From JBBQUN01 sp963698395 (GTDB lineage: Bacteria; Actinomycetota; Acidimicrobiia; Acidimicrobiales; SZUA-35), in assembly GCA_963698395.1 (NCBI GenBank), contig CAVOQQ010000002.1, positions 372,001 through 436,000 on the forward strand: DNA of 64,000 nucleotides, given 5' to 3'. The notes beneath the pieces were generated by a model. The model searched no databases and was not told the origin of the DNA. It saw only the letters and a list, made by a program, of their open reading frames with translations. Numbering within the stretch: the stretch's first letter is position 1; every line of letters begins with the position of its first letter. The position numbers and the translations under genes were made by a program. Shown here piece after piece: positions 25,836 to 34,626 of this stretch.

Positions 25836-26363
25836 TCATTCGAAGCAGCGGCCGGTTCGCAGCGACGAGCCGAGCGTCTGCCCGAGTGAGAGGAATGCGT
25901 AGCAGGCGACGACCAACAACGACCGTTCGACGGTCTTTCGACCGAGATCGAGCGCTCCTCCGTTCACTCGAGCGGAAAGGAGTCCGACGAACGGTTCGTT
26001 CTCGGTATCGAGACGGATCGGGACGAAGAGCGCCCTGCCCGACTCGACGAGCGTGAAGTGACCGTTGGCGGTCTGAGCTGCGCCGATTTCTCCCCATCTG
26101 ATCATCCGTCGGCCGGTTCGATCATCGATCACGAGGAACTCGGGCGTGCTCGACAGCCGGTACGACACCGCCCCGTCCAACCCGAGACGGTTCATCGTCT
26201 GGATCGCCGACTGTCGGGGGACCCGGAACAAGCCCACGCCTGAATCGATCCGGCTTCCGGGTGGAACGTTCGGGCTGGCGGCTCGACGGCGGCGGGGGAG
26301 GAGAACGGGTCCGACATCACGAGCCCGAGAGTATGACAACGCAGGGGTGGACGATCTCGGCAA
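25836..26363 (-). CDS. Hypothetical protein
   Basis: Up to 175 residues if started at TTG 26363; the first 35 residues are Arg/Pro/Ser-rich and may not be translated. The conserved-looking part begins around GSRIDSGVGLFRVPRQSAIQ and continues through YRLSSTPEFLVIDDRTGRRM and ALFVPIRLDTENEPFVG. A hydrophobic stretch (RSLLVVACYAFLSLGQTLG) near the C-terminus could be one membrane helix. I do not recognise the family. It is divergent from the acetyltransferase gene at 26398 and converges with the previous gene. Confidence 0.5.
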   Translation of the reverse strand: MPRSSTPALSYSRARDVGPVLLPRRRRAASPNVPPGSRIDSGVGLFRVPRQSAIQTMNRLGLDGAVSYRLSSTPEFLVIDDRTGRRMIRWGEIGAAQTANGHFTLVESGRALFVPIRLDTENEPFVGLLSARVNGGALDLGRKTVERSLLVVACYAFLSLGQTLGSSLRTGRCFE

Positions 26364-26384
26364 TTCGACTCAGTGCCGATCACG

Positions 26385-26390
26385 TATCCT
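26385..26390 (+). promoter_or_regulatory. -10-like TATCCT, leaderless type
   Basis: TATCCT ends 7 nt before the ATG at 26398 and supports that start over upstream in-frame codons. Confidence 0.5.
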
Positions 26391-26397
26391 TCCGGCC

Positions 26398-27183
26398 ATG
26401 GAGTCCGACTTCGCTGTGGTTCGTCGACGCTTCGTGTCGTCGATGGTGACGGCCATGGGCAGTTCGCCGGAGGTCCTCGAACGGTTGGGAACGACCGTCG
26501 TCGCCGACCCCAATCGGAGCCCAGACACCGTGGCCTGCTATCAGATCGGCCACCACACCATCATCCCGTGCGGATCGGCGGTGTCGTCGGTTGCTGAGCT
26601 TCGAGCGGCGGTCGAACAGCTCGCCACTGGCGAGCAGGCGCTCGACCACGCTGCCTTTCGCTCGTGGGCGACCGAGCACGGCGCCTCGATCGTCGGCCAG
26701 GCCGTGATGAAGACACGGTCGGCACCGATGGGCCGGCCAGCGACGCTGCCGGGGCAACGACACGTCTTCGACTGGAACGAACCCGACGACCTCGATCGCA
26801 TCTCGGCGTTCGTCGGCACCTGCGATCCGGACGATCTCGATGAAGCCGAACTCGACCTCGATCAACTCGACGGCCTGGCCGTCGGTCTCCTCGATCAGCG
26901 AGGCACGCCGGCTGCCTACGCCTCGTCGCGGCCATTCGAAGAAGACCCCTCGTTCGGCGACATCGGCGTCATCGTTCGACCGGGGCAGAGGAACGGAGGA
27001 TGGGGTGGGGCCGTGGTGCAGACCCTGATCGAGACCGTCCTCCTTCCCCTCGGCATCGAACCGCTCTACCGCTGCGATACCGGGAACTCCGCTTCGGATC
27101 GGCTCTCGGCCGGCCTCGGATTCACTCCGGCGCTCTCACTCACCGTGGTGCGGTTTCCGGCCCTCGGCGGTCCAGCAGGCTGA
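26398..27183 (+). CDS. GNAT-like acetyltransferase
   Basis: A 261-residue protein with an unknown N-terminal half (about 1-115) and a C-terminal GNAT/FR47-like domain. The acetyl-CoA-binding segment is FGDIGVIVRPGQRNGGWGGA (residues about 188-207), and the final strand-helix is YRCDTGNSASDRLSAGLGF, as in GNATs where the Asn precedes the helix. The frame stays open upstream to 26146, but the ATG at 26398 is preferred from its leaderless -10 and because the extra part lies over the opposite gene. Substrate unknown. Confidence 0.72.
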   Translation: MESDFAVVRRRFVSSMVTAMGSSPEVLERLGTTVVADPNRSPDTVACYQIGHHTIIPCGSAVSSVAELRAAVEQLATGEQALDHAAFRSWATEHGASIVGQAVMKTRSAPMGRPATLPGQRHVFDWNEPDDLDRISAFVGTCDPDDLDEAELDLDQLDGLAVGLLDQRGTPAAYASSRPFEEDPSFGDIGVIVRPGQRNGGWGGAVVQTLIETVLLPLGIEPLYRCDTGNSASDRLSAGLGFTPALSLTVVRFPALGGPAG

Positions 27184-27292
27184 GCACGAGCGACCCACCA
27201 GAACCGTCGACGGCCGATCGCCGATTTCGTTCGAGTTACCACTGGTCGGTTGTTCGCATAGGCTCGAAAAGAGCAGCGGCACGAAAGCAGAA

Positions 27293-27528
27293 CTGATAAG
27301 TTCCCAAGACGATCGGCGGGCGATCCACGCGCAGGTCAGCGGCGAAGCGCATGACCACTGGCACGACTTTGCCGCCGAACAGGGCGTGAGCGCCATCATC
27401 GAGGCGTTGGCCAGGGAACTCGGTCGCCTCGAACGCGCCGGCGCCGGGGGATCGAGGTGGCTATGCAAGACATCGTCACGAATGCTCGCCGCATCGATGC
27501 CAAACGTCGGCGCCGGACCAAGCGCTGA
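27293..27528 (+). pseudogene. Small DNA-binding-like protein gene, frameshifted and without clear start
   Basis: From about 27293 a frame reads DDRRAIHAQVSGEAHDHWHD and then AAEQGVSAIIEALAREL, resembling small actinobacterial ribbon-helix-helix/CopG-like proteins. After a run of five G (27446-27450) the coding moves to another frame, IEVAMQDIVTNARRIDAKRR, to the stop at 27526. Adding one G restores a single frame. No ATG, GTG or TTG starts the first part in frame; CTG at 27293 is the only weak candidate. Either this is a decayed gene or the sequence has an error in the G run. Confidence 0.5.
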
Positions 27529-27531
27529 CCG

Positions 27532-28116
27532 ATGCCTGACGGCGGCCTCGCCGTCGAAGTCTCGCCGGCGGCTGCGTGTGTGGCATCGTTTGGTGTGCCA
27601 ACGATCCGCCGAGCCGTCCCCAGCGACCGAGACGAGCTCGTTGCCCTGGTCGAATCGTTCTACGAAGTCGACGGCCACCGATTCGATGGGGCCAAGGTGA
27701 CCGGAGCCATCACTCCGCTCCTGGTCGACGACCGGCATGGTCAGGTGTGGCTGGTCGAGCGTGATGGCGAGGGCCCCAGGGCGGTCGGCTATGCCGTCGT
27801 CACCTGGGGTTGGTCGCTGGAATCGGGCGGGCTCGACTCCCTGCTCGACGAGATCTACGTCGAACCGCGCGGGAGCGGTATCGGCGCCGAATTGCTGACT
27901 CGAGTGAAGATCGAGGCGGCTCGACACGGGGCCCGAGTGATGGCGCTCGAGACCGAGGCGCCGAACGAACGTGCCCGGCGCTTCTATCGCCGCCACGGCT
28001 TCGTCGACGAAGACTCCATCTGGCTGGTCGCTGATCTCGAGCCGGGCACGGTGCGAGGCCACGGCAACGACCACGACATCGATGACGGTCGCTGCAACCA
28101 AGGAGAAGCAACGTGA
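27532..28116 (+). CDS. GNAT-family N-acetyltransferase
   Basis: A 194-residue GNAT from ATG 27532, or 173 from GTG 27595. The latter begins PTIRRAVPSDRDELVALVES, the standard GNAT opening, and is more likely. The acetyl-CoA loop is EIYVEPRGSGIGAELL (R-G-S-G-I-G) and the C-terminal part ALETEAPNERARRFYRRHGF is classic. It overlaps the M19 dipeptidase gene by 4 nt (GTGA), so the two form an operon. Confidence 0.85.
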   Translation: MPDGGLAVEVSPAAACVASFGVPTIRRAVPSDRDELVALVESFYEVDGHRFDGAKVTGAITPLLVDDRHGQVWLVERDGEGPRAVGYAVVTWGWSLESGGLDSLLDEIYVEPRGSGIGAELLTRVKIEAARHGARVMALETEAPNERARRFYRRHGFVDEDSIWLVADLEPGTVRGHGNDHDIDDGRCNQGEAT

Positions 28117-29099
28117 CCACACCGCACGGACCATGGATCGACCTCCACGCCCACCCCGGTCGGTGTTTTCTCGCCGGATACACCGACGAATCGCCGATGG
28201 TCCGCCAGCTCGGGAGCGCAACGCCCGTCGACTCGATCGTCGACGCAGCCGGCGCCGGTGTCTGCTGTGTGAGTGTCTCGACCGTCGCCGATCTGGCGGT
28301 GCTCCGCAACGTCGACGGAGGGCTCGCCGCCGTCCGCGACTTCGCCCCCGGTGAGGCTCGCGCCGACCACGACCAACAGCTCGCCGGACTCACGGCCATG
28401 TTCGATCGGGTTCGTCTCGTCCGCTCCGCCGGCGACATGGAGCTTGCCCACGCCGACGGTCAGGGTTCGGCCTTCATCTCCTGCGAGGGAGCCGACTTCC
28501 TCGATGGCGACGTGGTCGGTCTGGTCGATGCCCACACCGTCGGCGCGAGGATGGTGACCCTGGTGCACTACCGCCTCAACGAACTCGGCGACATTCAGAC
28601 CGCAGCGCCCCGGCACGGCGGCCTCACACCCTTCGGACGCGAGGTCGTCGCCGAGATGAACCGTCTCGGGATGATCGTCGACCTGGCCCATGCCACCTTC
28701 GACACCACGGTCGGTGCTCTCGAGGTGTCGAGTGATCCGATCGTGATCTCGCACAGCCACCTGGCGGGACCGGGAGCGGAACATCCCCGGCTCTTGACCA
28801 ATGAGCACGCACAGGCGGTTGCCGATGCCGGTGGTCTGGTGGGGGCGTGGCCGGCGGGAGTGAAGGCCAAGACGCTGGACGACTACGTCGACGAGATCTG
28901 TCGGTTGGTCGAACTCATCGGCGTCGAACACGTGGCGATCGGCAGCGACCTCGATGCCAACGACAAACCCGTGCTCACCGAGTACCGGCAGTTCGGCGAC
29001 GTCGCCGAACGGCTGACGGCTCGAGGTTTCGAGCCGTCCGAGATCGACGACGTACTGGGCGGCAACGTGCTGCGGCTCTTCGCCCAGGTATGCGGCTGA
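28113..29099 (+). CDS. Membrane-dipeptidase-like peptidase, family M19
   Basis: A 328-residue TIM-barrel zinc dipeptidase. Metal ligands can be seen: HAH in WIDLHAHPG (His12, His14), the bridging Glu in SCEGADFLDG, His in VDLAHATF and ISHSHLAG, and Asp in IGSDLDAN. There is no signal peptide, so it is a cytoplasmic form that may hydrolyse dipeptides, including those with D-residues. A Shine-Dalgarno AAGGAGA precedes the GTG start by 6 nt. It is coupled to the acetyltransferase upstream. Confidence 0.88.
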   Translation: MTTPHGPWIDLHAHPGRCFLAGYTDESPMVRQLGSATPVDSIVDAAGAGVCCVSVSTVADLAVLRNVDGGLAAVRDFAPGEARADHDQQLAGLTAMFDRVRLVRSAGDMELAHADGQGSAFISCEGADFLDGDVVGLVDAHTVGARMVTLVHYRLNELGDIQTAAPRHGGLTPFGREVVAEMNRLGMIVDLAHATFDTTVGALEVSSDPIVISHSHLAGPGAEHPRLLTNEHAQAVADAGGLVGAWPAGVKAKTLDDYVDEICRLVELIGVEHVAIGSDLDANDKPVLTEYRQFGDVAERLTARGFEPSEIDDVLGGNVLRLFAQVCG

Positions 29100-29125
29100 G
29101 GGAGCGGCAGTCGGCAGCGGCGGCT

Positions 29126-29141
29126 CGTGCGGTGCCGCACG
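29126..29141. terminator. Hairpin between convergent M19 and RidA genes
   Basis: CGTGCGG and CCGCACG pair perfectly over 7 bp with a minimal loop, in the 54-nt gap between converging genes. Confidence 0.4.
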
Positions 29142-29153
29142 CCGTCACCGGGG

Positions 29154-29567
29154 TCAGCTGCTCGGCGCTCGGGCCGCCGGGTTGTAGGCGATCGCTTCGA
29201 TTTCGACCGCAGCGCCGAGAGCGAGTCCGGCTCGGCCGACCGTGATGCGGGCGGGCGGCGTCACACCATCGAAGAACGCTTCATAGGCCGCGTTCATCTC
29301 GGCGAATCGAGACATGTCATCGACGAAGACCGACAGCTTCACCAGGTCATCGAACGATGCGCCGACCGCTTCGAGGATCGTGCCGATGTGCTGCATCGTC
29401 TGGGTGGTTTGCGGCCCCATGCCCCCGTCGACGAGTGCCAGCTCGCCCGGCTTGGTGCCGAGCGTTCCCGACACGTGGATCCAGCCGTCGGCAACGGTGC
29501 AATGACAGAACTGCGGGAGGCGGGCGAGGCCGTCGACGACGACCCGGTGGACGGCAGAGTTGCTCAT
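29154..29567 (-). CDS. RidA-family (YjgF/YER057c/UK114) protein
   Basis: A 137-residue protein of the trimeric RidA family, which hydrolyses reactive enamine/imine intermediates from PLP enzymes. The signature region PPARITVGRAGLALGAAVEI carries the conserved Arg (in PPARITV) and the downstream Glu. VSGTLGTKPGELALVDGGM and QTTQTMQHIGTILEAVGAS are also typical. Length is normal. It stands between a convergent dipeptidase and the DUF4349 gene. Confidence 0.9.
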   Translation of the reverse strand: MSNSAVHRVVVDGLARLPQFCHCTVADGWIHVSGTLGTKPGELALVDGGMGPQTTQTMQHIGTILEAVGASFDDLVKLSVFVDDMSRFAEMNAAYEAFFDGVTPPARITVGRAGLALGAAVEIEAIAYNPAARAPSS

Positions 29568-29653
29568 GGTGCCATCGTGGGCCGATCCGCGGTCAGTGGT
29601 CGATCGCGACCGGTCCAGGGGCTCGGCATCAGCCCAGATGCCGGACCGGCAGG

Positions 29654-31195
29654 TCAGGCCGAACCGTCACCCTCGGTTGCCGGTGCCGCCGGGGCCGCTG
29701 CGGTCGGCTCACCGACGTTCGTGTGGGGAGCGGGCGGGGGAGGACCGCCGAATGCGGTGGTCGATGCGGGCTGCTTGCGGCCGGGGCGTCGACGCCACGT
29801 GCGCAGCAGCCAGCCCAGTCCCAACAGGAAGGGCAGCAGGACCAGCAGGGGCAGGATGAAGCCGACGGTCACTCGCACGGCCGACCAGATCCCGGCCACC
29901 ACGGTCTTGCCCTGTTCGAAGCCATCTTCGAAACCGGGGGCATCGCTGCTGGGGGTCACATCGAGCGTGTTGTTGCTGATCGTGGAGACCGGCGGTCCGG
30001 CGGGATCGCCACCCTCCATGGCCACGGGCCGTCCACCGGCGACCGTGCGCATCCAGATCTCTCGTTCGGGAGTCAACTCATGGGCCAGGATGATCCGCTG
30101 CCCGGGCTGGAGGGTGTCACCGAGGCTGCCGAACACCTCGACGAGGCCGCTGTCGGTCGTATCGGGTCCTGCCTCGATTCCCAGGCCGGTGTCGGTCAGG
30201 GTCAGGTCGGTGAGGGCTTGGTCGCCGACGTTCAGGAGCTCGAAACAGATCGTGAGGTCGGTACCGGACTCCACGCTCGTGTTCGACCGGCCGGGGCAGG
30301 ACAGGCCACCGTTGTGCTCCTCGTAGAAGCTGACGTCGAGCTGGAGGTTGTTCTCGATGCGGTCTTGCGTCAGCACGAGGGTGATGGTGGCCAGGTCGAC
30401 CTGATCCGAGAGGGTGCGGATCTGTCCTCGCATCACCTCGAGTTCGCTCTCCCGGTCGAGAAGCAGCCGTTCGAGCTGGGCGTAGTCCTCGAGGGAGGTG
30501 GCACTCTCGAGCGCCGTACGCAGGCGCTCGACTCCCAGTTCCGCCACTTGGATTCGGCTCTCCAGGTCGACGACGCGTTCGGTGACGTCGTCGGCAGAGA
30601 TCACCTGATTACGCAGTTCGCCGATCCCGCTGAGCGCGGCGAGCGCCTCGTCGAAGTCGGCGGGCCGGACCTTGAACACGAACACCGACCGGGGCTCGGC
30701 ACCACCGGTCGATTCCTGGCCGAAGACGAAGCCGCCGACCCGCTGGATGGCAGCAACGGCATCGACGCCCGCAGCGGCGACGTTGTCGACATCGACCTCG
30801 ACGGTGGCGGTGAAGATGATCTGCCGGTTGAGGTCCGCTGCCGTGACACCGGCGGTCTGACCGGCGCCGCTCTGAGCCCCCGTCGTGTCGCCGCTGGTGA
30901 CGTCGCCGTCGACGGCTGCCGCGTCGCTATCGGCTTCGAACGCCTCGGTGGCCGTTACGGCGTCGTCGCCGGAGTCGGCCAGCGCCTCGACCGGCGAGAA
31001 GGCTTCGCCTCCCTCTGCCTCTGCCGTTTCGAAGATGGTGTCTTCGACGCCCGAGGTGGCCCCATCATCGTCATCGCCGCCGCACGCACTCACGACGAGC
31101 GCCACCGCGAGCAGCGCAGCCCACGGTCGGCGTGCTCGACCCCACCGGGTGAGGTGATGGTCGGCCTGGCATTCCGCTGTTGCTCGTCGGGTCAT
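29654..31195 (-). CDS. DUF4349 lipoprotein with C-terminal membrane span
   Basis: A 513-residue protein. The N-terminal signal ends with a lipobox (LVVSACGG), so it should be diacylated by Lgt and anchored outside. An acidic, Ala/Asp-rich linker follows, then a DUF4349 region (LNRQIIFTATVEVDVDN, VTERVVDLESRIQVAELGVE) with a coiled-coil stretch, a beta-rich domain (about 290-400) and a C-terminal hydrophobic helix (VGFILPLLVLLPFLLGLGWL) before a Pro-rich tail. Having both a lipid anchor and a transmembrane helix is unusual but reported for DUF4349 proteins. The start is fixed by GAGGAG seven nt before ATG 31195. Function unknown. Confidence 0.8.
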   Translation of the reverse strand: MTRRATAECQADHHLTRWGRARRPWAALLAVALVVSACGGDDDDGATSGVEDTIFETAEAEGGEAFSPVEALADSGDDAVTATEAFEADSDAAAVDGDVTSGDTTGAQSGAGQTAGVTAADLNRQIIFTATVEVDVDNVAAAGVDAVAAIQRVGGFVFGQESTGGAEPRSVFVFKVRPADFDEALAALSGIGELRNQVISADDVTERVVDLESRIQVAELGVERLRTALESATSLEDYAQLERLLLDRESELEVMRGQIRTLSDQVDLATITLVLTQDRIENNLQLDVSFYEEHNGGLSCPGRSNTSVESGTDLTICFELLNVGDQALTDLTLTDTGLGIEAGPDTTDSGLVEVFGSLGDTLQPGQRIILAHELTPEREIWMRTVAGGRPVAMEGGDPAGPPVSTISNNTLDVTPSSDAPGFEDGFEQGKTVVAGIWSAVRVTVGFILPLLVLLPFLLGLGWLLRTWRRRPGRKQPASTTAFGGPPPPAPHTNVGEPTAAAPAAPATEGDGSA

Positions 31196-31351
31196 TGCTG
31201 GCTCCTCGGTTCCGCTTCTGATCGGCGGTTCCGACGAAGCCATGACGGTCGCAGTTCCGTCGTGATGCGGTCTGTCGCCGTTCTGAAACACATTCGTCAC
31301 ACGTCGAATGGCCACATTGCCGCCGCGGACCTGCACTGCCAGCATGGGCAC

Positions 31352-32545
31352 ATGACCGCCGCCAGTCTGGGATCCAGCATCACCATGGAGACACTCGAGG
31401 GTGACCACGAGGCGCTCCTCGCCGACCTGCGGGCCAACGAGCCCGTGTGTTGGGTGCCGGCACTCGACATGTGGTTCGTCACCCGCTGGGACGACATCGA
31501 GACGCTCGACAACGACACCGAGCGATTCACCGCCGCCACCGATCCGTCGTTCCTCGCCCGGGCACTCGGCCCCAACATGTTGACGATGGATCCGCCCGAG
31601 GCGACGCGCACCCGACAGGCGATGATCGGTTCCTTCCGGGCCCGAGGCGCCAGCGGCACCTTCGTCGCCCATCGGCTCGACGACATGGCAGCGCACTATC
31701 TCGATCTGATCGAGGCCCGTGGATCAGCGGATCTGATGAGCGCCTACGCTGCGCCACTTGCTTCGGCCAGTCTCGGGGAGGTCCTCGGGCTCGGGAACCA
31801 GTCGGCCGATCAGATCTGGCAATGGTGCGTCGGCCTGTGTTCCGATATCGCCAACTTCGAAGACGACCCGGCGCTCACCGCGCTCGGTGATCGAGCTCGA
31901 GACGAACTCGGCGTCATGCTCGACGAACGCCTTGCCGCACTCTCGACCAGCCGGATCGACGACGAGCCGTCAGCGTTGACTGCCTTTCTCGCCGCACGGC
32001 CCGATGGCGGCCCGCTGACCCGCGACGAGATCGTCAACAACGTTCGACTCATGATCTCGGGCGGAATCAACGAACCTCGAGACGGCATCGGTCTCGTGCT
32101 GTGGGTGCTGCTCCAACGTCCTGACCTCCTGACGGCGGTCGTCGAGCAGCCCGAGCGGTGGTCCAAGCTGGTCGAAGAGGTGTTCCGCCGCTACTCACCG
32201 GTCGGCACCATCACCCGACAGGCGACGACCGATACCACGCTGGCCGGTGTCGAGATTGCCAAGGGAGCGTTGGTGTCGGGCATTCTTCGTTCGGCGAATC
32301 TCGACGAGACGCGCTTTGCCCGGCCGACCGAGATCGACCTCGATCGCCAAGAACGGGGGCACGCCGCGTTCGCCATCGGGCCTCATCGGTGCCTGGGCGA
32401 GTGGTTGGGCCGACAGCAGGTACGCACGGGCGCCCGGGCTGTGATCGAACGTTTTGCCGGCCTGCGATTGACCGACGATGTCGAGTTGCGGGGATTCGAG
32501 TTCCGCGGGCCGCCGACCCTGCCGGTGGCGTGGGACGTGAGCTGA
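31352..32545 (+). CDS. Cytochrome P450
   Basis: A 397-residue bacterial P450. The ExxR motif is EVFR (276-279), the haem-binding loop is FAIGPHRCLGEWLGR with axial Cys347, and the I-helix reads MISGGINEPRDG. In that helix the usual acid-Thr pair is Glu241-Pro242, so proton delivery may differ. It is soluble, has no membrane anchor and needs separate redox partners, none of which are nearby. The frame is open far upstream but that part is antisense to the DUF4349 gene; ATG 31352 is the sensible start. Substrate unknown. Confidence 0.92.
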   Translation: MTAASLGSSITMETLEGDHEALLADLRANEPVCWVPALDMWFVTRWDDIETLDNDTERFTAATDPSFLARALGPNMLTMDPPEATRTRQAMIGSFRARGASGTFVAHRLDDMAAHYLDLIEARGSADLMSAYAAPLASASLGEVLGLGNQSADQIWQWCVGLCSDIANFEDDPALTALGDRARDELGVMLDERLAALSTSRIDDEPSALTAFLAARPDGGPLTRDEIVNNVRLMISGGINEPRDGIGLVLWVLLQRPDLLTAVVEQPERWSKLVEEVFRRYSPVGTITRQATTDTTLAGVEIAKGALVSGILRSANLDETRFARPTEIDLDRQERGHAAFAIGPHRCLGEWLGRQQVRTGARAVIERFAGLRLTDDVELRGFEFRGPPTLPVAWDVS

Positions 32546-32711
32546 CCGAGGACTGACCACGGGTCCGAACTCATGGATGATCTCGTCGGACCGACGCTGT
32601 GGCGTCCGGCGTTGCCGGGTGGCCGAGCACGGATGCGAAGGCCCGTTGTCGAAGGAACGACGCCATGAGCCATGCCGACGAAGCGGTCGGGCGACCGAAG
32701 TCTTGGACCCA

Positions 32712-34564
32712 ATGAACTCCTCCTCTCAGCTCTCCTCCTCGCCACCTGCCGGTGCGCGCCGCCGAATCGGCGGCGCGATCGGTCTCCGCCTCGTCGCTGC
32801 GTGGGCGGTCGTTGCGACCGGCATCTTCGGGATCACGTCGTCCGCCAGCGGTTTCGGCATGACGATGGAGCCGAGCATCATCTCGGTGGTGTGCGATGGC
32901 TCCTACGGATCGATCGGCCGCATCAGCGGGGCCGGTGCGAGCGAGGTGATCAACTTCGCAGCCTCACCCGCCGCCCAGTTCCTTCCCGCCCGTTCCAGCA
33001 CCGCAGGCAACTACACCGTCATCTGGAAGTGCGACCCGTCCCAGGCCGGCACCCAGTGGAACGTCACGGCCTCGGGCGCATCGAGCGGTCGAACCGCGAG
33101 CTTCTCCGTCGTCGCCGAGGCACCACCGCTCGCACCGCTGCCGGCGACCGGAACCGAGCTGCTGACGAACGGCGGCTTCGAGACCGGGTCGACCGCTCCA
33201 TGGGCGATCATCGATCAGTCGGGCTCGACCACGATGACCGCGGCATCGTCGTCCATCGCTCAGGAAGGAACCAACGCGTTGTTCGCAAGCAGCGGATCGA
33301 CTGCCGGTGGCAGCGTCGGGCAGGACATCAGCGGACCCATCGAACCGGGCCAGACCTTCACCTACTCGGTCTGGGCTCGCCATACGCACGCCGGCGGTAC
33401 GCCGCAGTCGGCGACCATCGTGCTGGAGACCGTCGACGGCCCGCTCGAGAGCTCCGTGCTCGCGGTCACCGTGACCGATGCCTGGCAGCGTTTCGACGTG
33501 ACGCTCTCGGTCGCTTCCAGCCATCGAGGACTGCGAACCAAGTTCGTGATGGTGACCCCGACCTCGGCCAACCGGGGGAACTACGCCCTCGACAAGGCTT
33601 CGCTCGTTCAGTCGAGCCCCAATCCGATCGGTCTTCTCGAACTGGTGTCGGCAGGAACCGGTTCGGTCGGCGTCCGGGGCTATGCCATCGATCCGAACCA
33701 GCCCTATGACGCGGTGCCCATCGTGGTGAGCGTCGGTGCCGAGCAGACCCAGCTCGCAGCCGACGTGGTGCGAACCGACGTTGCTGCGATGTATCCCAGC
33801 GCAGGACCGGTGCATGGGTTCGAAGGCCAGATCGCCACCGGCCAGTCGGGCGTGACACCGGTGTGCGCCGTTGCTCGAAACCTCGGCGTCGGAGCAGACA
33901 CCCCGCTCGGCTGTGTCTCGGTGGTCATTGCTGCAGTCTCGACCACCGCCGTGCCGACGCCGACGACGGCAGCACCCACCACCACGACCGCCCCGACCAC
34001 GACGGCAGCGCCGACGACCACGGCGCCCGACCACCGCGACGCACCGCCACGCCACGACGCCCGCCGACGACGGCGACTCCGACGACGGCGAACCCGACGA
34101 CCTCGTCGACCGTTCCCGAACCGCTCGGTCCTCAGGCCTTCGAGCCGAACAACCTGATCTCACTCTTCAGTGCCGGCGATCTGGCGTCGATGACCTCGGC
34201 CTACGACTTCGAGGTCGACGATGCCGACACGCTTCGGCTCTACTGGGCCTTCTTCAACCGGGAACCGGACATCGCCGGCGCCAAGTACTGGATCGGCATG
34301 AGCCGCACCGGCATGACACTCGACGAGATGGCGTACAACTTCGCCCGGTCCGTCGAGTTCCAGCGGACCTACGGCTCGGTCAGCGACCACGAGTTCCTCG
34401 GTATCGTGTACCGCAACGTCTTGGGTCGCCACTACGACACGACCGGCTTCAACTATTGGTTGGCGGTGATCCACGCCGGACTGCCTCGCAGCGGTGCCGT
34501 ACGGTGGATCGCGGCGAACGCCGAGTTCGTCGACGCCCATCGGTACCCAGCGAGCAGCATCTGA
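32712..34564 (+). CDS. Secreted CBM-like / DUF4214 protein (frameshifted here)
   Basis: From ATG 32712: signal peptide (LRLVAAWAVVATGIFGITSSASG), an Ig-like region (33-130), a carbohydrate-binding-like jelly roll (LLTNGGFETGSTAPWAII ... FTYSVWARHTHAGG), another beta domain, and a Thr/Pro/Ala linker. The frame is then lost between about 34025 and 34075, running to a false stop at 34157. In another frame the linker continues (TPTTANPTTSSTVPEP) into one or two DUF4214 units (FFNREPDIAGAKYWIG, GRHYDTTGFNYWLA) ending at 34564. One net base shift, possibly two extra Cs, restores one protein of about 617 residues. Domain naming for the first half is tentative. Confidence 0.7.
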
Positions 34565-34626
34565 ACGGACGCCGCACGCCGCACGTCGCGGGTCGAGCGG
34601 TCGGGCCGAGTAGCTCGCGAGCGGGG

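Noticed and set aside
29357..31351. Long open frame upstream of the P450 start
   Set aside because: It is antisense to the DUF4349 lipoprotein gene, is Arg/Gly-rich and shows no domain; the P450 proper starts at 31352.
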